Source of the DNA: Tateyamaria sp.
GTDB lineage: Bacteria; Pseudomonadota; Alphaproteobacteria; Rhodobacterales; Rhodobacteraceae
Direction of reading: 5' to 3'
DNA length: 18,748 bases
Assembly (NCBI GenBank): GCA_018668195.1
Contig: JABITU010000337.1
Span: 1-18,748, forward strand
Positions 1 to 7,893 of this stretch are shown in pieces. Positions within the stretch are counted from its first letter, which is position 1, and each line of letters opens with the position of its first letter. The notes beneath the pieces are model-generated. The model did not search any database. It saw only the letters and a list, made by a program, of their open reading frames with translations, and was not told the origin of the DNA. The position numbers and the translations under genes are program-made.

Positions 1-48
1 GTCGTTATATATGTCGGAAAACGGCTCGGGGTTTGTTTCAAATTCCGC

Positions 49-1059
49 TCATCCCATAGGGTGACGGTAGCCTGCGGAATAGGCGCCCGTCAGATGATGT
101 TCCAACTGGCGTTCGATATCGCCCAACAGTGATGATGCGCCAAAGCGGAAAAGATCGGGCTGTAACCATCTGTCGCCTAACTCTTCTTTGATCAGAGATA
201 GATAGACCAGTGAGTCCTTTGCCTTTGAGATGCCGCCTGCGGGCTTGTATCCCACGCGGTACCCGGCCCGTTCAAAATAATCACGGATGGCTCGGATCAT
301 CACAAGTGTCACGGGTAATGTTGCATTGACGCTTTCCTTGCCGGTCGAGGTCTTGATGAAATCTGCACCTGCCATCATGCAAACCACCGAGGCGCGTCCA
401 ACATTGCGGAGGCTTCCAAGCTCGCCAGTGGCGAGGATCGCTTTTACATGCGCGTCGCCACAGGCCTCTCGCATTTCAGCTATCTCGTCATAGAGCGCCT
501 GCCAGTTGCCCTCAAGAACATGCCGTCGCGAAATGACGATATCGATTTCCTTGGCACCCGCAGCAACGCTTTCGCGGGTTTCCTGAATGCGGAGGTGAAA
601 CGGGGACAGCCCGGCCGGAAACCCGGTAGAGACGGCGGCAACTGGTATACCTGATCCTTGCAATGCGGCCACTGCTGCGGGCACCATCTCATGGTAGACA
701 CAGACCGCACCGGTTGTCAGTCCCGTTATCCCCAGTTCAGCCAAAAGGTCAGCGCGCACCGGTTGGCGGGCTTTAGCGCAAATGCGGGCAACGCGACGCT
801 CGGTGTCATCGCCAGACAATGTTGTCAGGTCGATGCAAGAGACGGCGCGCAGCAGCCAAGCTGCCTGATGATTTTTCTTGATGGATCGCCGACCCGGCAA
901 ACTTGCGCAGCGGCGTTCGATGGCTGATGTGTTAGCACGCACCGATCGCACCCAGTCCATATCTAGCGGCAATCCCGGATTGCGCGGTTCCGTCACTTGA
1001 GGAAGGTGATGCTGAGAAGTTATTTTGGCATTTATTTCGATTTTGGCGTCGCTCTTCAT
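49..1059 (-). CDS. deoC: Deoxyribose-phosphate aldolase (DERA)
   Basis: Class I aldolase that cleaves 2-deoxy-D-ribose 5-phosphate to glyceraldehyde 3-phosphate and acetaldehyde in the cytoplasm, feeding deoxynucleoside sugars into central metabolism. The 336-residue product carries the family signature residues. The Schiff-base lysine K236 lies in FIKTSTGKE, the second catalytic lysine K272 in GYKPAGGIS, and the aspartate D173 in EIDIVIS. The N-terminal third (LPLDMDWV, then KKNHQAAWLL and CIDLTTLSGDDT) is of the longer type related to animal DERA, rather than the ~250-residue E. coli type. The frame stays open to 1119, but the ATG at 1059 is preceded by AAAGGT at a good distance and is preferred. 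It lies on the same strand as uraH but 496 bases downstream of it, so it probably has its own promoter. The link to purine breakdown is logical (salvage of the nucleoside sugar) but not proven. Confidence 0.93.
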   Translation of the reverse strand: MKSDAKIEINAKITSQHHLPQVTEPRNPGLPLDMDWVRSVRANTSAIERRCASLPGRRSIKKNHQAAWLLRAVSCIDLTTLSGDDTERRVARICAKARQPVRADLLAELGITGLTTGAVCVYHEMVPAAVAALQGSGIPVAAVSTGFPAGLSPFHLRIQETRESVAAGAKEIDIVISRRHVLEGNWQALYDEIAEMREACGDAHVKAILATGELGSLRNVGRASVVCMMAGADFIKTSTGKESVNATLPVTLVMIRAIRDYFERAGYRVGYKPAGGISKAKDSLVYLSLIKEELGDRWLQPDLFRFGASSLLGDIERQLEHHLTGAYSAGYRHPMG

Positions 1060-1555
1060 GGATCTGACCTTTGGGTATTGGCAGATATATGTGGTGGCAT
1101 GGGGTTCTGCATTTGGCAAGCGGTGCCAGCACGACAGATTTGTGAGATCTTTGTATTATTGCTTCGATCGCCACCGTGTTTTGGATCATCGCGCCCACAT
1201 CGTCGGTTCGATCCAGTACCGGGACTAGGTGCTGTAAGGCGATATTTGGTTTCGTGTCCGGGACAGCTGCTGCCATGTGAGCCGTGAACAGGGCGCGGCT
1301 ATCATCCGTGGTCTGCTTTTGTCTGACCGTTTCCACATGTTCGTGTCAGTTCCGCTAGGGCTGGTGGTTAGCGATCTGGTGCGGCGGATGAAACCGGTCT
1401 TCTCACAAGGTTCAGCGCGAGTTTCCACAGCTTATGAAACATTGCTGAGGCCTTGGGTCCGCGTTGACGACCTGCGGGGCCATCAGAGAAGGTACCCTAC
1501 TAGAGTTCTTATAGCAGCATATAGCAAACCCTACCGGCGTAAGCCGGTAGGTGGC
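1060..1555. other. Gene-poor gap between uraH and deoC
   Basis: Almost 500 bases hold no frame I can assign. Short open frames exist on both strands, but none has a convincing ribosome binding site or recognisable motif. A minus-strand frame crossing 1130-1336 reads somewhat protein-like, including the stretch LFTAHMAAAVPDTKPNIALQ, and could be a remnant of a lost gene. The side near 1060 must hold the deoC promoter, and a hairpin lies next to the uraH stop. A dyad TGGCA-N5-TGCCA at 1114-1128 sits about 55 bases upstream of deoC and could be an operator. Confidence 0.4.
1530..1551 (-). terminator. Hairpin just downstream of uraH
   Basis: A perfect 9-bp stem (CCTACCGGC / GCCGGTAGG) with a four-base GTAA loop starts four bases after the uraH stop codon. 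On the minus strand it is followed by GTTTGC, so the U-tract is poor. It may act as a weak intrinsic terminator or as a 3' end that stabilises the uraH mRNA. Confidence 0.55.
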
Positions 1556-1915
1556 TTAGCTCCCGCGATAGGTTGAATAACCATAAGGGGACAACAAAAG
1601 CGGCACATGATAGTGTGCAGAGGCGTCGCTGATACCAAATCGAATGGGAATCTGATCGAGGAACTTGACCGTATCCGGGTTCTGATCGTGCGCATCGATG
1701 TAGTCACCACAAAAGAATACCAGTTCATAGCTGCCTGTTGTCATTTCGCCCTTCGGTAACATCGGTGCGTCAGTACGCCCATCCGCATTAGTTTCCGCCT
1801 CGGCGACTTTTTCGCGCGAATCGTCATTCAGGCGGAACAGTGCAATCTTGATCCCTGCTGCGGGTACGCCGCGTGCTGTATCAAGCACGTGGGTTGTCAG
1901 ATATCCTGTGGTCAT
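1556..1915 (-). CDS. uraH: 5-hydroxyisourate hydrolase (transthyretin-like)
   Basis: Hydrolyses 5-hydroxyisourate, the product of urate oxidation, to OHCU in the cytoplasm, so it acts directly between PuuD and the UraD domain encoded next door. The 119-residue length is typical of the family. The N-terminal [14 protein letters not shown] block carries the conserved active-site histidine. The region [21 protein letters not shown] minus its first residue ends in the diagnostic C-terminal Y-R-G-S tetrapeptide. The open frame runs back to 2122, but the ATG at 1915 has AAAGGGG seven bases upstream and matches the family N-terminus, so the longer start is rejected. It is divergent from the PuuE-UraD gene with only 63 bases between starts, which suggests shared control of the two directions. 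Confidence 0.96.
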   Translation of the reverse strand: MTTGYLTTHVLDTARGVPAAGIKIALFRLNDDSREKVAEAETNADGRTDAPMLPKGEMTTGSYELVFFCGDYIDAHDQNPDTVKFLDQIPIRFGISDASAHYHVPLLLSPYGYSTYRGS

Positions 1916-1934
1916 TGTATCCCCTTTCTGCGTG

Positions 1935-1949
1935 ATGCAAGTTGCGCAT
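1935..1949. promoter_or_regulatory. Candidate operator in the uraH / puuE divergent region
   Basis: The 63-base divergent region contains a near-palindrome, ATGCAA-G-TTGCgCAT, whose core GCAA-G-TTGC is perfect. Its position about midway between the two start codons is where a regulator of both transcripts would bind. No regulator gene is in the window, so the protein that might bind is unknown. A chance palindrome of this size is possible. Confidence 0.3.
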
Positions 1950-1978
1950 AAACAAATCCCAAGAGCAAAGCACTGTCC

Positions 1979-3400
1979 ATGGTTCAAATGCCTCCTCGTT
2001 ACCCGCGCGACTTTCACGGCCATGGTGCCGCCCGCCCTGATGCGAACTGGCCCGGGGGCGCACGGATCGCTGTGTCCTTTGTTGTCAATTATGAAGAGGG
2101 TGGTGAAAACTGCCTGTTGCATGGGGATGCAGCTTCAGAGGCGTTTCTGTCAGAGATTGTAGGCGCGGCGGCCTGGCCTGATCAGCGTCACTGGAATATG
2201 GAAAGCATTTATGACTACGGCGCACGCGCTGGGTTCTGGCGGCTGCACCGTCTGTTTACCGGGGCACATGTGCCCGTGACGGTTTACGGCGTTGCCACCG
2301 CGCTGGCCCGCAGTCCCGCACAGTTGGCCGCAATGCAGCAGGCCAATTGGGAAATCGCCAGCCATGGGTTGAAATGGATCGATTACAAAGATCACTCTGA
2401 AGCAGATGAAGCGGCAGACATGGACGCCGCCATTGCGCTGCACACGCAGTTGACGGGTGAACGACCCCGGGGGTGGTACACGGGGCGGTGCTCGGAAAAC
2501 ACTGTGGCGCTGGCCGCGCAACGGGGGTTTGACTGGATAAGCGACACATATGATGACGATCTGCCCTATTGGGCAGAGATCGGTACGCGCGATCAACTGA
2601 TTATTCCCTACACTCTGGATTGCAACGATATGCGATTTGCAACGCCGCAGGGCTTTAACAGTGGGGATCAGTTCTTTGCCTATCTGCGTGACACATTTGA
2701 TGCGCTCTATGCCGAAGGCACCGAGGGAAGCCCCGCCATGATGTCGGTGGGTTTGCATTGTCGCCTGATCGGTCGACCGGGCCGCGTTCAGGCGCTGCGC
2801 CGCTTTGTGGAATATGTCCAATCGCACGAGGGGGTGTGGTGTGCACGCCGCCAAGATATCGCGGCACACTGGGCGGAACATCATCCGCATCAACGCCGCA
2901 CACGTCCATCAGAGATGTCACGCGATGCATTCATCGCCCAATTCGGTGGCGTGTTCGAGCATTCCCCTTGGGTGGCAGAAGGGACCTGGGCGCTGGAGCT
3001 GGGCCGTGCACATGATACGGTCCAAGGGTTGCATTCGGCCATGTGCCGGGTCTTTCGTGCTGCTGCGCGAACAAAGCGCAATGACGTTGTCACGGCGCAT
3101 CCGGACCTTGCCGGCAAACTCGCGGCGGCCAAACAGTTGACGAACGAAAGCACTGCCGAACAGGCGAGTGCGGGGCTTGATGCGCTGACCGGCGAAGAAC
3201 GCGCACAGTTTCAAACCATGAATGCCGCTTATATGGCCAAACACGATTTCCCTTTTATTATTGCGGTCCGCGAACACACAAAGGCTGGAATTCTCAAGGC
3301 ATTCCAGCAACGTCTGGACAATGACACCGAAACCGAATTCGAAGAAGCATGTCGTCAGGTCGAAAGGATCGCGCGGCTGCGATTGGAGACACTGCTGTGA
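1979..3400 (+). CDS. puuE: Bifunctional allantoinase (PuuE) - OHCU decarboxylase (UraD) fusion
   Basis: Two consecutive ureide enzymes appear to be fused in one 473-residue chain. Residues ~1-305 are a PuuE-type allantoinase of the polysaccharide-deacetylase superfamily (allantoin to allantoate), with [21 protein letters not shown] minus its last residue at the N-terminus, [10 protein letters not shown] at 35-44, SHGLKW at 128-133 and RPRGWYTGR at 162-170. Residues ~311-473 are OHCU decarboxylase, which makes (S)-allantoin. It has [13 protein letters not shown] with the catalytic histidine H328, HPDLAGK at 374-380 and [12 protein letters not shown] at 424-435. PuuE proteins alone are about 300 residues and UraD about 165, so the length fits a full fusion. 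The upstream domain uses the product of the downstream domain. The start at 1979 has only a weak AAGAG upstream; an in-frame ATG at 1988 is an alternative. It leads the ureide operon, and its stop overlaps the next start. Confidence 0.93.
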   Translation: MVQMPPRYPRDFHGHGAARPDANWPGGARIAVSFVVNYEEGGENCLLHGDAASEAFLSEIVGAAAWPDQRHWNMESIYDYGARAGFWRLHRLFTGAHVPVTVYGVATALARSPAQLAAMQQANWEIASHGLKWIDYKDHSEADEAADMDAAIALHTQLTGERPRGWYTGRCSENTVALAAQRGFDWISDTYDDDLPYWAEIGTRDQLIIPYTLDCNDMRFATPQGFNSGDQFFAYLRDTFDALYAEGTEGSPAMMSVGLHCRLIGRPGRVQALRRFVEYVQSHEGVWCARRQDIAAHWAEHHPHQRRTRPSEMSRDAFIAQFGGVFEHSPWVAEGTWALELGRAHDTVQGLHSAMCRVFRAAARTKRNDVVTAHPDLAGKLAAAKQLTNESTAEQASAGLDALTGEERAQFQTMNAAYMAKHDFPFIIAVREHTKAGILKAFQQRLDNDTETEFEEACRQVERIARLRLETLL

Positions 3401-4209
3401 ACACTTATGCTTTTCCACCCGGCGGGATGCCGGATCAATCGCAAGATCCCGGCGGCACGGCCGCGTTTACGGACGCCTATGCCGTCATTCCGGCCGAAAC
3501 GCAGCGCGACATCGTCACCTCGTTCCTGCCAGAGTGGGAAAATGCACGCGCGTGGGTTCTTGCCCGTCCGTTGAGCGGTTTCGCCGAAACCTTTGCCCAA
3601 TATGCGCTTGAGATCGCACCCAAAGGTGGCAGCAACGCGCCCGAGCCCGATAAGGATGCGCAGGCGGTCTTGTTCGTGGCGCATGGAACTGCACGACTGA
3701 CCCTTGGGCAGGATGCCTTTGATCTGAAAGCTGGGGACTATGTCTACGTGCCCCCGGCAACACCTTGGACGCTGTGGAACCATGGGGATGTGCCTTGTGG
3801 CGTGCATTGGATCCGCAAACGTTACATGCCACGCCCTGGCGGAAATGTTCCAAAGCCTTTCGTGGTGCATGAAACCGATGTACCCCGTGTCGAGATGGCC
3901 CTGTCAAACGGGACATGGGCCACTCAGCGCTTTGCCGATCCTGCTGATCTTGACCATGATATGCACGTCAATATCGTGACCTTTCTGCCCGGTGGGCGCA
4001 TTCCTTTTCCCGAGACGCATGTGATGGAACACGGGCTTTATGTCCTCGAAGGCACTGCGGAATATTTGCTCAATCGTGATTGGGTGAGCGTGGGGCCGGG
4101 TGACTTCATGTGGCTACGCGCGTTTTGTCCGCAGGCCTGTATTGCCACCGGTGATCAGCCGTTTCGTTATTTGCTTTACAAGGACGTGAACCGCCATGTC
4201 CCTTTGTAA
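3397..4209 (+). CDS. allE: (S)-ureidoglycine aminohydrolase, bicupin (AllE / UGHY family)
   Basis: Releases ammonia from (S)-ureidoglycine to give (S)-ureidoglycolate, using a Mn-binding cupin. The product (270 residues) has two cupin domains, ~55-150 and ~190-262. The second carries ETHVMEH, supplying E206, H208 and H212, with Q246 exactly 34 residues further on. This spacing equals the metal ligands E235/H237/H241/Q275 that I recall for the Arabidopsis enzyme, and substrate-contact positions Y223, Y258 and K262 also align. I place the start at the GTG at 3397, which forms a GTGA overlap with the preceding TGA and has GGAG eight bases upstream. An upstream ATG at 3349 lies inside the UraD domain and gives an unlikely N-terminus. 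It sits between the allantoin enzymes and allA, as its step requires, yet the enzyme that makes ureidoglycine is not in this window. Confidence 0.93.
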   Translation: MNTYAFPPGGMPDQSQDPGGTAAFTDAYAVIPAETQRDIVTSFLPEWENARAWVLARPLSGFAETFAQYALEIAPKGGSNAPEPDKDAQAVLFVAHGTARLTLGQDAFDLKAGDYVYVPPATPWTLWNHGDVPCGVHWIRKRYMPRPGGNVPKPFVVHETDVPRVEMALSNGTWATQRFADPADLDHDMHVNIVTFLPGGRIPFPETHVMEHGLYVLEGTAEYLLNRDWVSVGPGDFMWLRAFCPQACIATGDQPFRYLLYKDVNRHVPL

Positions 4210-4684
4210 TGTGCGGTGCCAGCCGCTTTCGGCTGAGGCATTTGCACCATTCGGTGACGTATTGGATTGTAGCGGAGCACCCGACAAAATCATCAACGCG
4301 GGCCTGTGCGGGCGCTTTCATGATCGCGCAAAACTGGATTTCGGCGATGCGCGTGGCGGGATCAGTTTATTCAAGGCGACTCCGCGCAGTTTTCCCTACA
4401 CTTTGGACCTAATGGAGCGACATCCAGAAGGCAGCCAGGCCTTTGTGCCGATGTCCGAGCACCCCTTTCTTGTTACCGTCGCACTGGACGAAAATGGCCG
4501 TCCTGGAACACCTCTGGCCTTTCTCACTGCTTCTGGTCAGGGCATCAATCTACACCGTAATGTTTGGCACGGAGTGCTCACCCCACTTGAGCTTCCCGGG
4601 CTGTTTGCCGTGGTAGACCGGATTGGTGAAACCCCAAATCTTGAAGAATTTTTGCTAAATCCACCGTATATTGTGATACAATAG
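4196..4684 (+). CDS. allA: Ureidoglycolate lyase
   Basis: Splits (S)-ureidoglycolate into glyoxylate and urea, the last ureide step. At 162 residues it matches the usual AllA length of about 160. Diagnostic segments are LMERHPEGSQAFVPM at 72-86 and GINLHRNVWHGVLTPL at 116-131, in the cupin-like fold of the family; HRNVWH provides active-site histidines. Its ATG lies 14 bases inside the end of the aminohydrolase gene in another frame, so translation is probably coupled. The urea formed would be handled by urease or a urea amidolyase encoded elsewhere, and glyoxylate would go to glycerate or glycine metabolism. Motif matches leave little doubt about the family. Confidence 0.95.
   Translation: MSLCNVRCQPLSAEAFAPFGDVLDCSGAPDKIINAGLCGRFHDRAKLDFGDARGGISLFKATPRSFPYTLDLMERHPEGSQAFVPMSEHPFLVTVALDENGRPGTPLAFLTASGQGINLHRNVWHGVLTPLELPGLFAVVDRIGETPNLEEFLLNPPYIVIQ
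4652..4682 (+). promoter_or_regulatory. Candidate promoter for the purine permease, inside the allA 3' end
   Basis: TTGCTA at 4652-4657 and TACAAT at 4677-4682 are separated by 19 bases. The -10 is preceded by TG in the extended position (TGaTACAAT), which can compensate for the long spacer. It lies about 45 bases before the permease ATG. If active, it would let the transporter be expressed apart from the ureide enzymes. Read from consensus only. Confidence 0.35.
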
Positions 4685-4727
4685 GATATGTAGCCACAAA
4701 AGATGGCGCAAAAAAGGGACAAGATCG

Positions 4728-6047
4728 ATGACTGATATGACATCTGGGGCGTTTTCTGACCCCAACAAGACACCACCCTTGCAAGAGGCGGTGCCACTGG
4801 GGCTGCAGCACGTACTGGCAATGTTTGCCTCAAATGTGACCCCTGCGATCATCGTGGCGGGCGCTGCGGGCCTTGCCTTTGGCGGGGCCGAGCAGGTGTA
4901 CCTCATTCAGATGGCAATGCTGTTTGCTGGGATCGCAACACTGTTTCAAACTGTGGGCCTTGGCCCAATCGGTGCGCGATTGCCGATCATGCAAGGGACG
5001 AGCTTTGCTTTTGTCGGGGTTCTGGCAGGCGTGGCAGCGACCCAAGGTCTAAGCGTCGCGCTGACTGCCTGCCTGATTGGCGGAGCGATCCATTTTCTTC
5101 TTGGTGGCGTGATACAGCATCTGCGCTTTTTGTTTCCACCCTTGGTCACGGGCCTCGTGATCCTTGCCATTGGGCTTTATCTGATCCCGGTTGCGATCAA
5201 ATACGCAGCTGGCGGAGCGGCAAGCTTTCAAATGGAGGCTGAAAGCTTTGGGTCGCTGATGCACTGGTCTGTTGCGCTATGCGTTGTGCTGGTTTCCCTG
5301 ATCCTAAAGTTCTTTACCAAGGGAATTATAAGCAATGCAGCTATTCTCATTGGTCTGGTTGCAGGCTATGTGCTGGCTTTCGCCTTAGGCATGGTGAATT
5401 TCGGTGCCGTATCAAAAGCGGCTGTTTTTATGGTGCCACAGGCCTTTCCGTATGGGTTTGAATTCAGCCTTGGTGCTGTCATCGCCGTGACACTTGTCAG
5501 TATCGTATCGGCCATCGAAACGGTCGGAGATGCATCGGCTACCACCAAAGCTGGCGCAGGGCGTGAAGCTACGGATGCCGAAATTTCTGGGGCAACCTAT
5601 GCTGACGGCCTTGGAACGGCTGTAGCAGCAGTGTTTGGTGGCCTTCCCAACACATCCTTTAGCCAGAATGTTGGCATTGTTGGCATGACGGGCATCATGA
5701 GCCGCCATGTCGTCACTATTGGTGCGCTGTTCCTGATTGTATGCGGGCTACTACCAAAAGTTGGCGCGATTATTGCATCTATGCCTTTGCCTGTCTTGGG
5801 GGGTGGTGTGATCGTGATGTTCGGTATGGTTGCGGCTGCGGGTCTAAATGTGTTGAGCGAGATCAACATGAATCGTCGCAACATGGTCATCATCGCGGTG
5901 TCGCTGGCTGTTGGTCTGGGTCTGAACCTTGTGCCTTCGGCGGTACAGTACCTGCCCGGTGTGGTTAAAACCCTCATGACAAGTGCAGTGGCGCCAACGG
6001 CGTTAGTTGCGATAGTGTTGAATCTGGTCCTTCCTGACGAGATTTGA
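4728..6047 (+). CDS. NCS2-family purine (xanthine/urate-type) permease
   Basis: Inner-membrane nucleobase:cation symporter of the NCS2/NAT family, 439 residues, hydrophobic almost throughout with room for about 14 membrane segments. Family marks are the TM1 histidine in QHVLAMF (27-33), the acidic SAIETVGDA block with E264, and QNVGIVGMTG at 313-322, which fits the NAT signature [QEP]-N-x-G-x4-T-[RKG]. The operon position behind allantoin-degrading genes and near puuD argues for urate or xanthine rather than uracil as substrate; sequence alone does not settle which. AGGGAC lies shortly upstream of the chosen ATG, and the gap to allA is 43 bases. The hairpin at 6122-6153 probably ends this transcript. 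Confidence 0.92.
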   Translation: MTDMTSGAFSDPNKTPPLQEAVPLGLQHVLAMFASNVTPAIIVAGAAGLAFGGAEQVYLIQMAMLFAGIATLFQTVGLGPIGARLPIMQGTSFAFVGVLAGVAATQGLSVALTACLIGGAIHFLLGGVIQHLRFLFPPLVTGLVILAIGLYLIPVAIKYAAGGAASFQMEAESFGSLMHWSVALCVVLVSLILKFFTKGIISNAAILIGLVAGYVLAFALGMVNFGAVSKAAVFMVPQAFPYGFEFSLGAVIAVTLVSIVSAIETVGDASATTKAGAGREATDAEISGATYADGLGTAVAAVFGGLPNTSFSQNVGIVGMTGIMSRHVVTIGALFLIVCGLLPKVGAIIASMPLPVLGGGVIVMFGMVAAAGLNVLSEINMNRRNMVIIAVSLAVGLGLNLVPSAVQYLPGVVKTLMTSAVAPTALVAIVLNLVLPDEI

Positions 6048-6105
6048 TAGGATTGATGCATCTGGCCATGTCCAAGGCATAGCCCCGGGCATGGTTCCTT
6101 ATCCA

Positions 6106-6111
6106 TATAAT
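6106..6111 (+). promoter_or_regulatory. Consensus -10 box (TATAAT) before the leader hairpin
   Basis: A perfect TATAAT lies 59 bases after the permease stop. No acceptable -35 is found at 15-19 bases upstream (the region reads AGCCCCGGGC), so an activator would be needed if this is a promoter. Initiation here would begin around 6118, immediately before the 12-bp hairpin. It is the only promoter-like element I see for the aminotransferase gene. Confidence 0.35.
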
Positions 6112-6121
6112 ATATGATGTC

Positions 6122-6153
6122 AAAAGAAGCAGAACACTTGCTCTGCTTCTTTT
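6122..6153 (+). terminator. Strong intrinsic terminator-like hairpin after the permease gene
   Basis: A perfect 12-bp inverted repeat (AAAAGAAGCAGA / TCTGCTTCTTTT) with an 8-base loop runs into a T-tract ending at 6155. It has the textbook form of a rho-independent terminator and closes the ureide/permease operon. The A-rich left flank means it could also act on the opposite strand. The next ATG begins only 35 bases after the T-tract, which leaves little room for a promoter downstream of it. Confidence 0.85.
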
Positions 6154-6189
6154 TTCGTGTCCCAATATCCCAAACTAGGGAGAGCTGTG

Positions 6190-7539
6190 ATGAAAGATGA
6201 CAATTTCCTGCGGGCAAACAATGCGCGCCACTTGTGGCACCCAATGGGGCATCCTGGGGACGCTATGGCGCATGCCCCGACCATCATTACCGGGGCGCAT
6301 GGTTCGGTTATCGAAGACATCGATGGCCACAAGGCCGTTGATGCGGTAGGTGGCTTGTGGTGTGTAAACCTTGGGTACTCTAATGATGTGGTCAAAGAGG
6401 CGATCGCAAAGCAGCTGTATGATCTGCCCTACTATTCGGCTTTTTCTGGCACTTCGAACCCGGCTGCAATTGAGGCGTCTTATGCTGTGCGTTCATTCTT
6501 TGATCCGGACGGAATGGCGCGCGTGTTTTTCACCTCGGGCGGTTCAGATGCTGTCGAGACCTGCTTACGTCTGGCGCGCCAGTATCACCGGCTGCGCGGT
6601 GAGCATGGGCGCACTAAGTTTTTGTCACTTAAAAAAGGCTATCACGGCACGCATTTCGGGGGTGCATCGGTCAACGGCAACAGCCGGTTTCGCACAGCTT
6701 ACGAGCCGCTGCTGGCAGGTTGCTTTCATTTGCCCAGCCCCTATTCCTATCGCAATCCATTCAATGAGGTGGACCCCGCGACGCTCGCGCAGAATATTGC
6801 TGCCGCGATGGAAGATGAGATCCAGTTTCAGAGCCCCGGAAGCATTGCTGCTTTTATCATGGAGCCAATTCAGGGGGCTGGCGGTGTGATCGTGCCGCAC
6901 GAGACCTTTATGCCGCTGATGCGCGAGATTTGCACGCGGCATGGGATTCTAATGATTGCGGATGAGGTTATCACCGGTTTTGGCCGCACAGGTGATTGGA
7001 GTGGCAGCCGTCACTGGAAGGTAGAACCCGATATGATCAGCTGCGCTAAGGGCATTACCTCTGGCTATTTCCCAGTTGGTGCTGCCCTGATGAGTGAGGC
7101 TGTTGCAGATGTTTTCGAAAAGTCGGATGCGGATGGCGGCATCTTTCACGGCTATACCTATTCTGCGCACCCGGTCGGTGCAGCGGCCGTGACTGCTTGC
7201 CTGTCCGAGACGATCCGACTGGATACAAGAGCCAATGCCGGCCTGCGCGGGGCGCAACTTTATGATGGGTGTATGGCACTCAAAGACAAATACGACATCA
7301 TTGGCGATGTGCGCGGCGGGCACGGTCTGATGACTGGGGTTGAGCTTGTGAGTGATAAAGGGGCTAAAACGCCTATGGATTCGACTACGATGAAGCGTGT
7401 TCACGCTGCGGCCTATGATGCCGGGGTTATGGTGCGGGTTGGCGGCAACACGATAATGATGTCCCCGCCGCTCGTAATTACTGAGGCAGAGATCGATACG
7501 GTGTTAGCAGGAATTGAGGCAGGTTTGAACGCCGCCTAA
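6190..7539 (+). CDS. Class III (omega) aminotransferase, PLP-dependent
   Basis: Fold-type I, class III aminotransferase of 449 residues, the usual family length. Visible marks are the GGLW block (54-57), GGSDAVET for phosphate binding (117-124), YHGTH (151-155), the PLP-ring aspartate D258 in IADEVITGFGRTG, and the PLP lysine K287 in SCAKGITSGYFPVG. FHGYTYSAHPVGAAA is typical of omega-amino acid:pyruvate transaminases. The amino donor cannot be read from the sequence; beta-alanine, taurine, putrescine or another omega-amine are all possible, with pyruvate or glyoxylate as acceptor. The ATG at 6190 is chosen because GGGAG precedes it; the frame is open back to 6157. It sits between the purine permease and puuD, so it may dispose of glyoxylate or nitrogen from ureides, but this is inference. 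It is not related to the class V ureidoglycine-glyoxylate aminotransferase. Confidence 0.9.
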   Translation: MKDDNFLRANNARHLWHPMGHPGDAMAHAPTIITGAHGSVIEDIDGHKAVDAVGGLWCVNLGYSNDVVKEAIAKQLYDLPYYSAFSGTSNPAAIEASYAVRSFFDPDGMARVFFTSGGSDAVETCLRLARQYHRLRGEHGRTKFLSLKKGYHGTHFGGASVNGNSRFRTAYEPLLAGCFHLPSPYSYRNPFNEVDPATLAQNIAAAMEDEIQFQSPGSIAAFIMEPIQGAGGVIVPHETFMPLMREICTRHGILMIADEVITGFGRTGDWSGSRHWKVEPDMISCAKGITSGYFPVGAALMSEAVADVFEKSDADGGIFHGYTYSAHPVGAAAVTACLSETIRLDTRANAGLRGAQLYDGCMALKDKYDIIGDVRGGHGLMTGVELVSDKGAKTPMDSTTMKRVHAAAYDAGVMVRVGGNTIMMSPPLVITEAEIDTVLAGIEAGLNAA

Positions 7540-7893
7540 ATCGGGCACGACGGATTCTGGCACGAAAAACTGCCGAGATCGTGGTGCATTCTGTATCTAA
7601 TTAACCTGCGATATTTTTTGAAAAACTTGCTAGCTCAAGGTGAACTATCGGCTGTCACAGCTTTATTGGCCTGTCTGAAGTTTCTGACTTGGATATCTCG
7701 TGTCAGTAGCCGTTTGTGACTATCGCACTTTCATTTCGCAATCGCCATAGTGTGCCGCAGCAATCTACCATTAGGTCTGAGTGCAGATAAAGTCCTCAAT
7801 GTTGAAAAGGAACATGGATGGATTGGTGTTTTCATGGGTTTCCTTGCTACACTGCCCGTCTAGTCTGGGTACTGGATAAAAAGGGGCGTTGGC
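7540..7893. other. Non-coding gap upstream of puuD
   Basis: 354 bases, somewhat more AT-rich than the genes around it, with no credible open frame on either strand. No strong terminator follows the aminotransferase; only a weak CACGA/TCGTG pairing is seen at about 7545-7583. The right end carries a candidate puuD promoter. The length suggests regulatory content, but I see no recognised riboswitch or small RNA. Confidence 0.5.
7823..7853 (+). promoter_or_regulatory. Candidate puuD promoter
   Basis: TTGGTG at 7823-7828 and TACACT at 7848-7853 are 19 bases apart. The -10 has the extended TG (TGcTACACT), the same layout as the element before the permease gene. It lies 40 bases before the puuD start codon. 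Consensus reading only. Confidence 0.3.

Noticed and set aside
1114..1128. Sigma-54-like promoter on the minus strand upstream of deoC (TGGCAC...TTGC)
   Set aside because: Only eight bases lie between GG and GC, where ten are needed.
1204..1213. GGTTCGATCC, resembling the T-arm of a tRNA
   Set aside because: The flanks do not form a five-base T-stem, and no acceptor, D or anticodon arm can be drawn around it.
1916..2122. Longer N-terminus for UraH reaching to 2122
   Set aside because: It would overlap the divergent PuuE-UraD gene and adds residues absent from the family; the ATG at 1915 has a strong ribosome binding site.
2150..2893. 247-codon open frame on the minus strand opposite the PuuE-UraD gene
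   Set aside because: It is a shadow of a clear two-domain enzyme; its composition is irregular and it has no recognisable motif.
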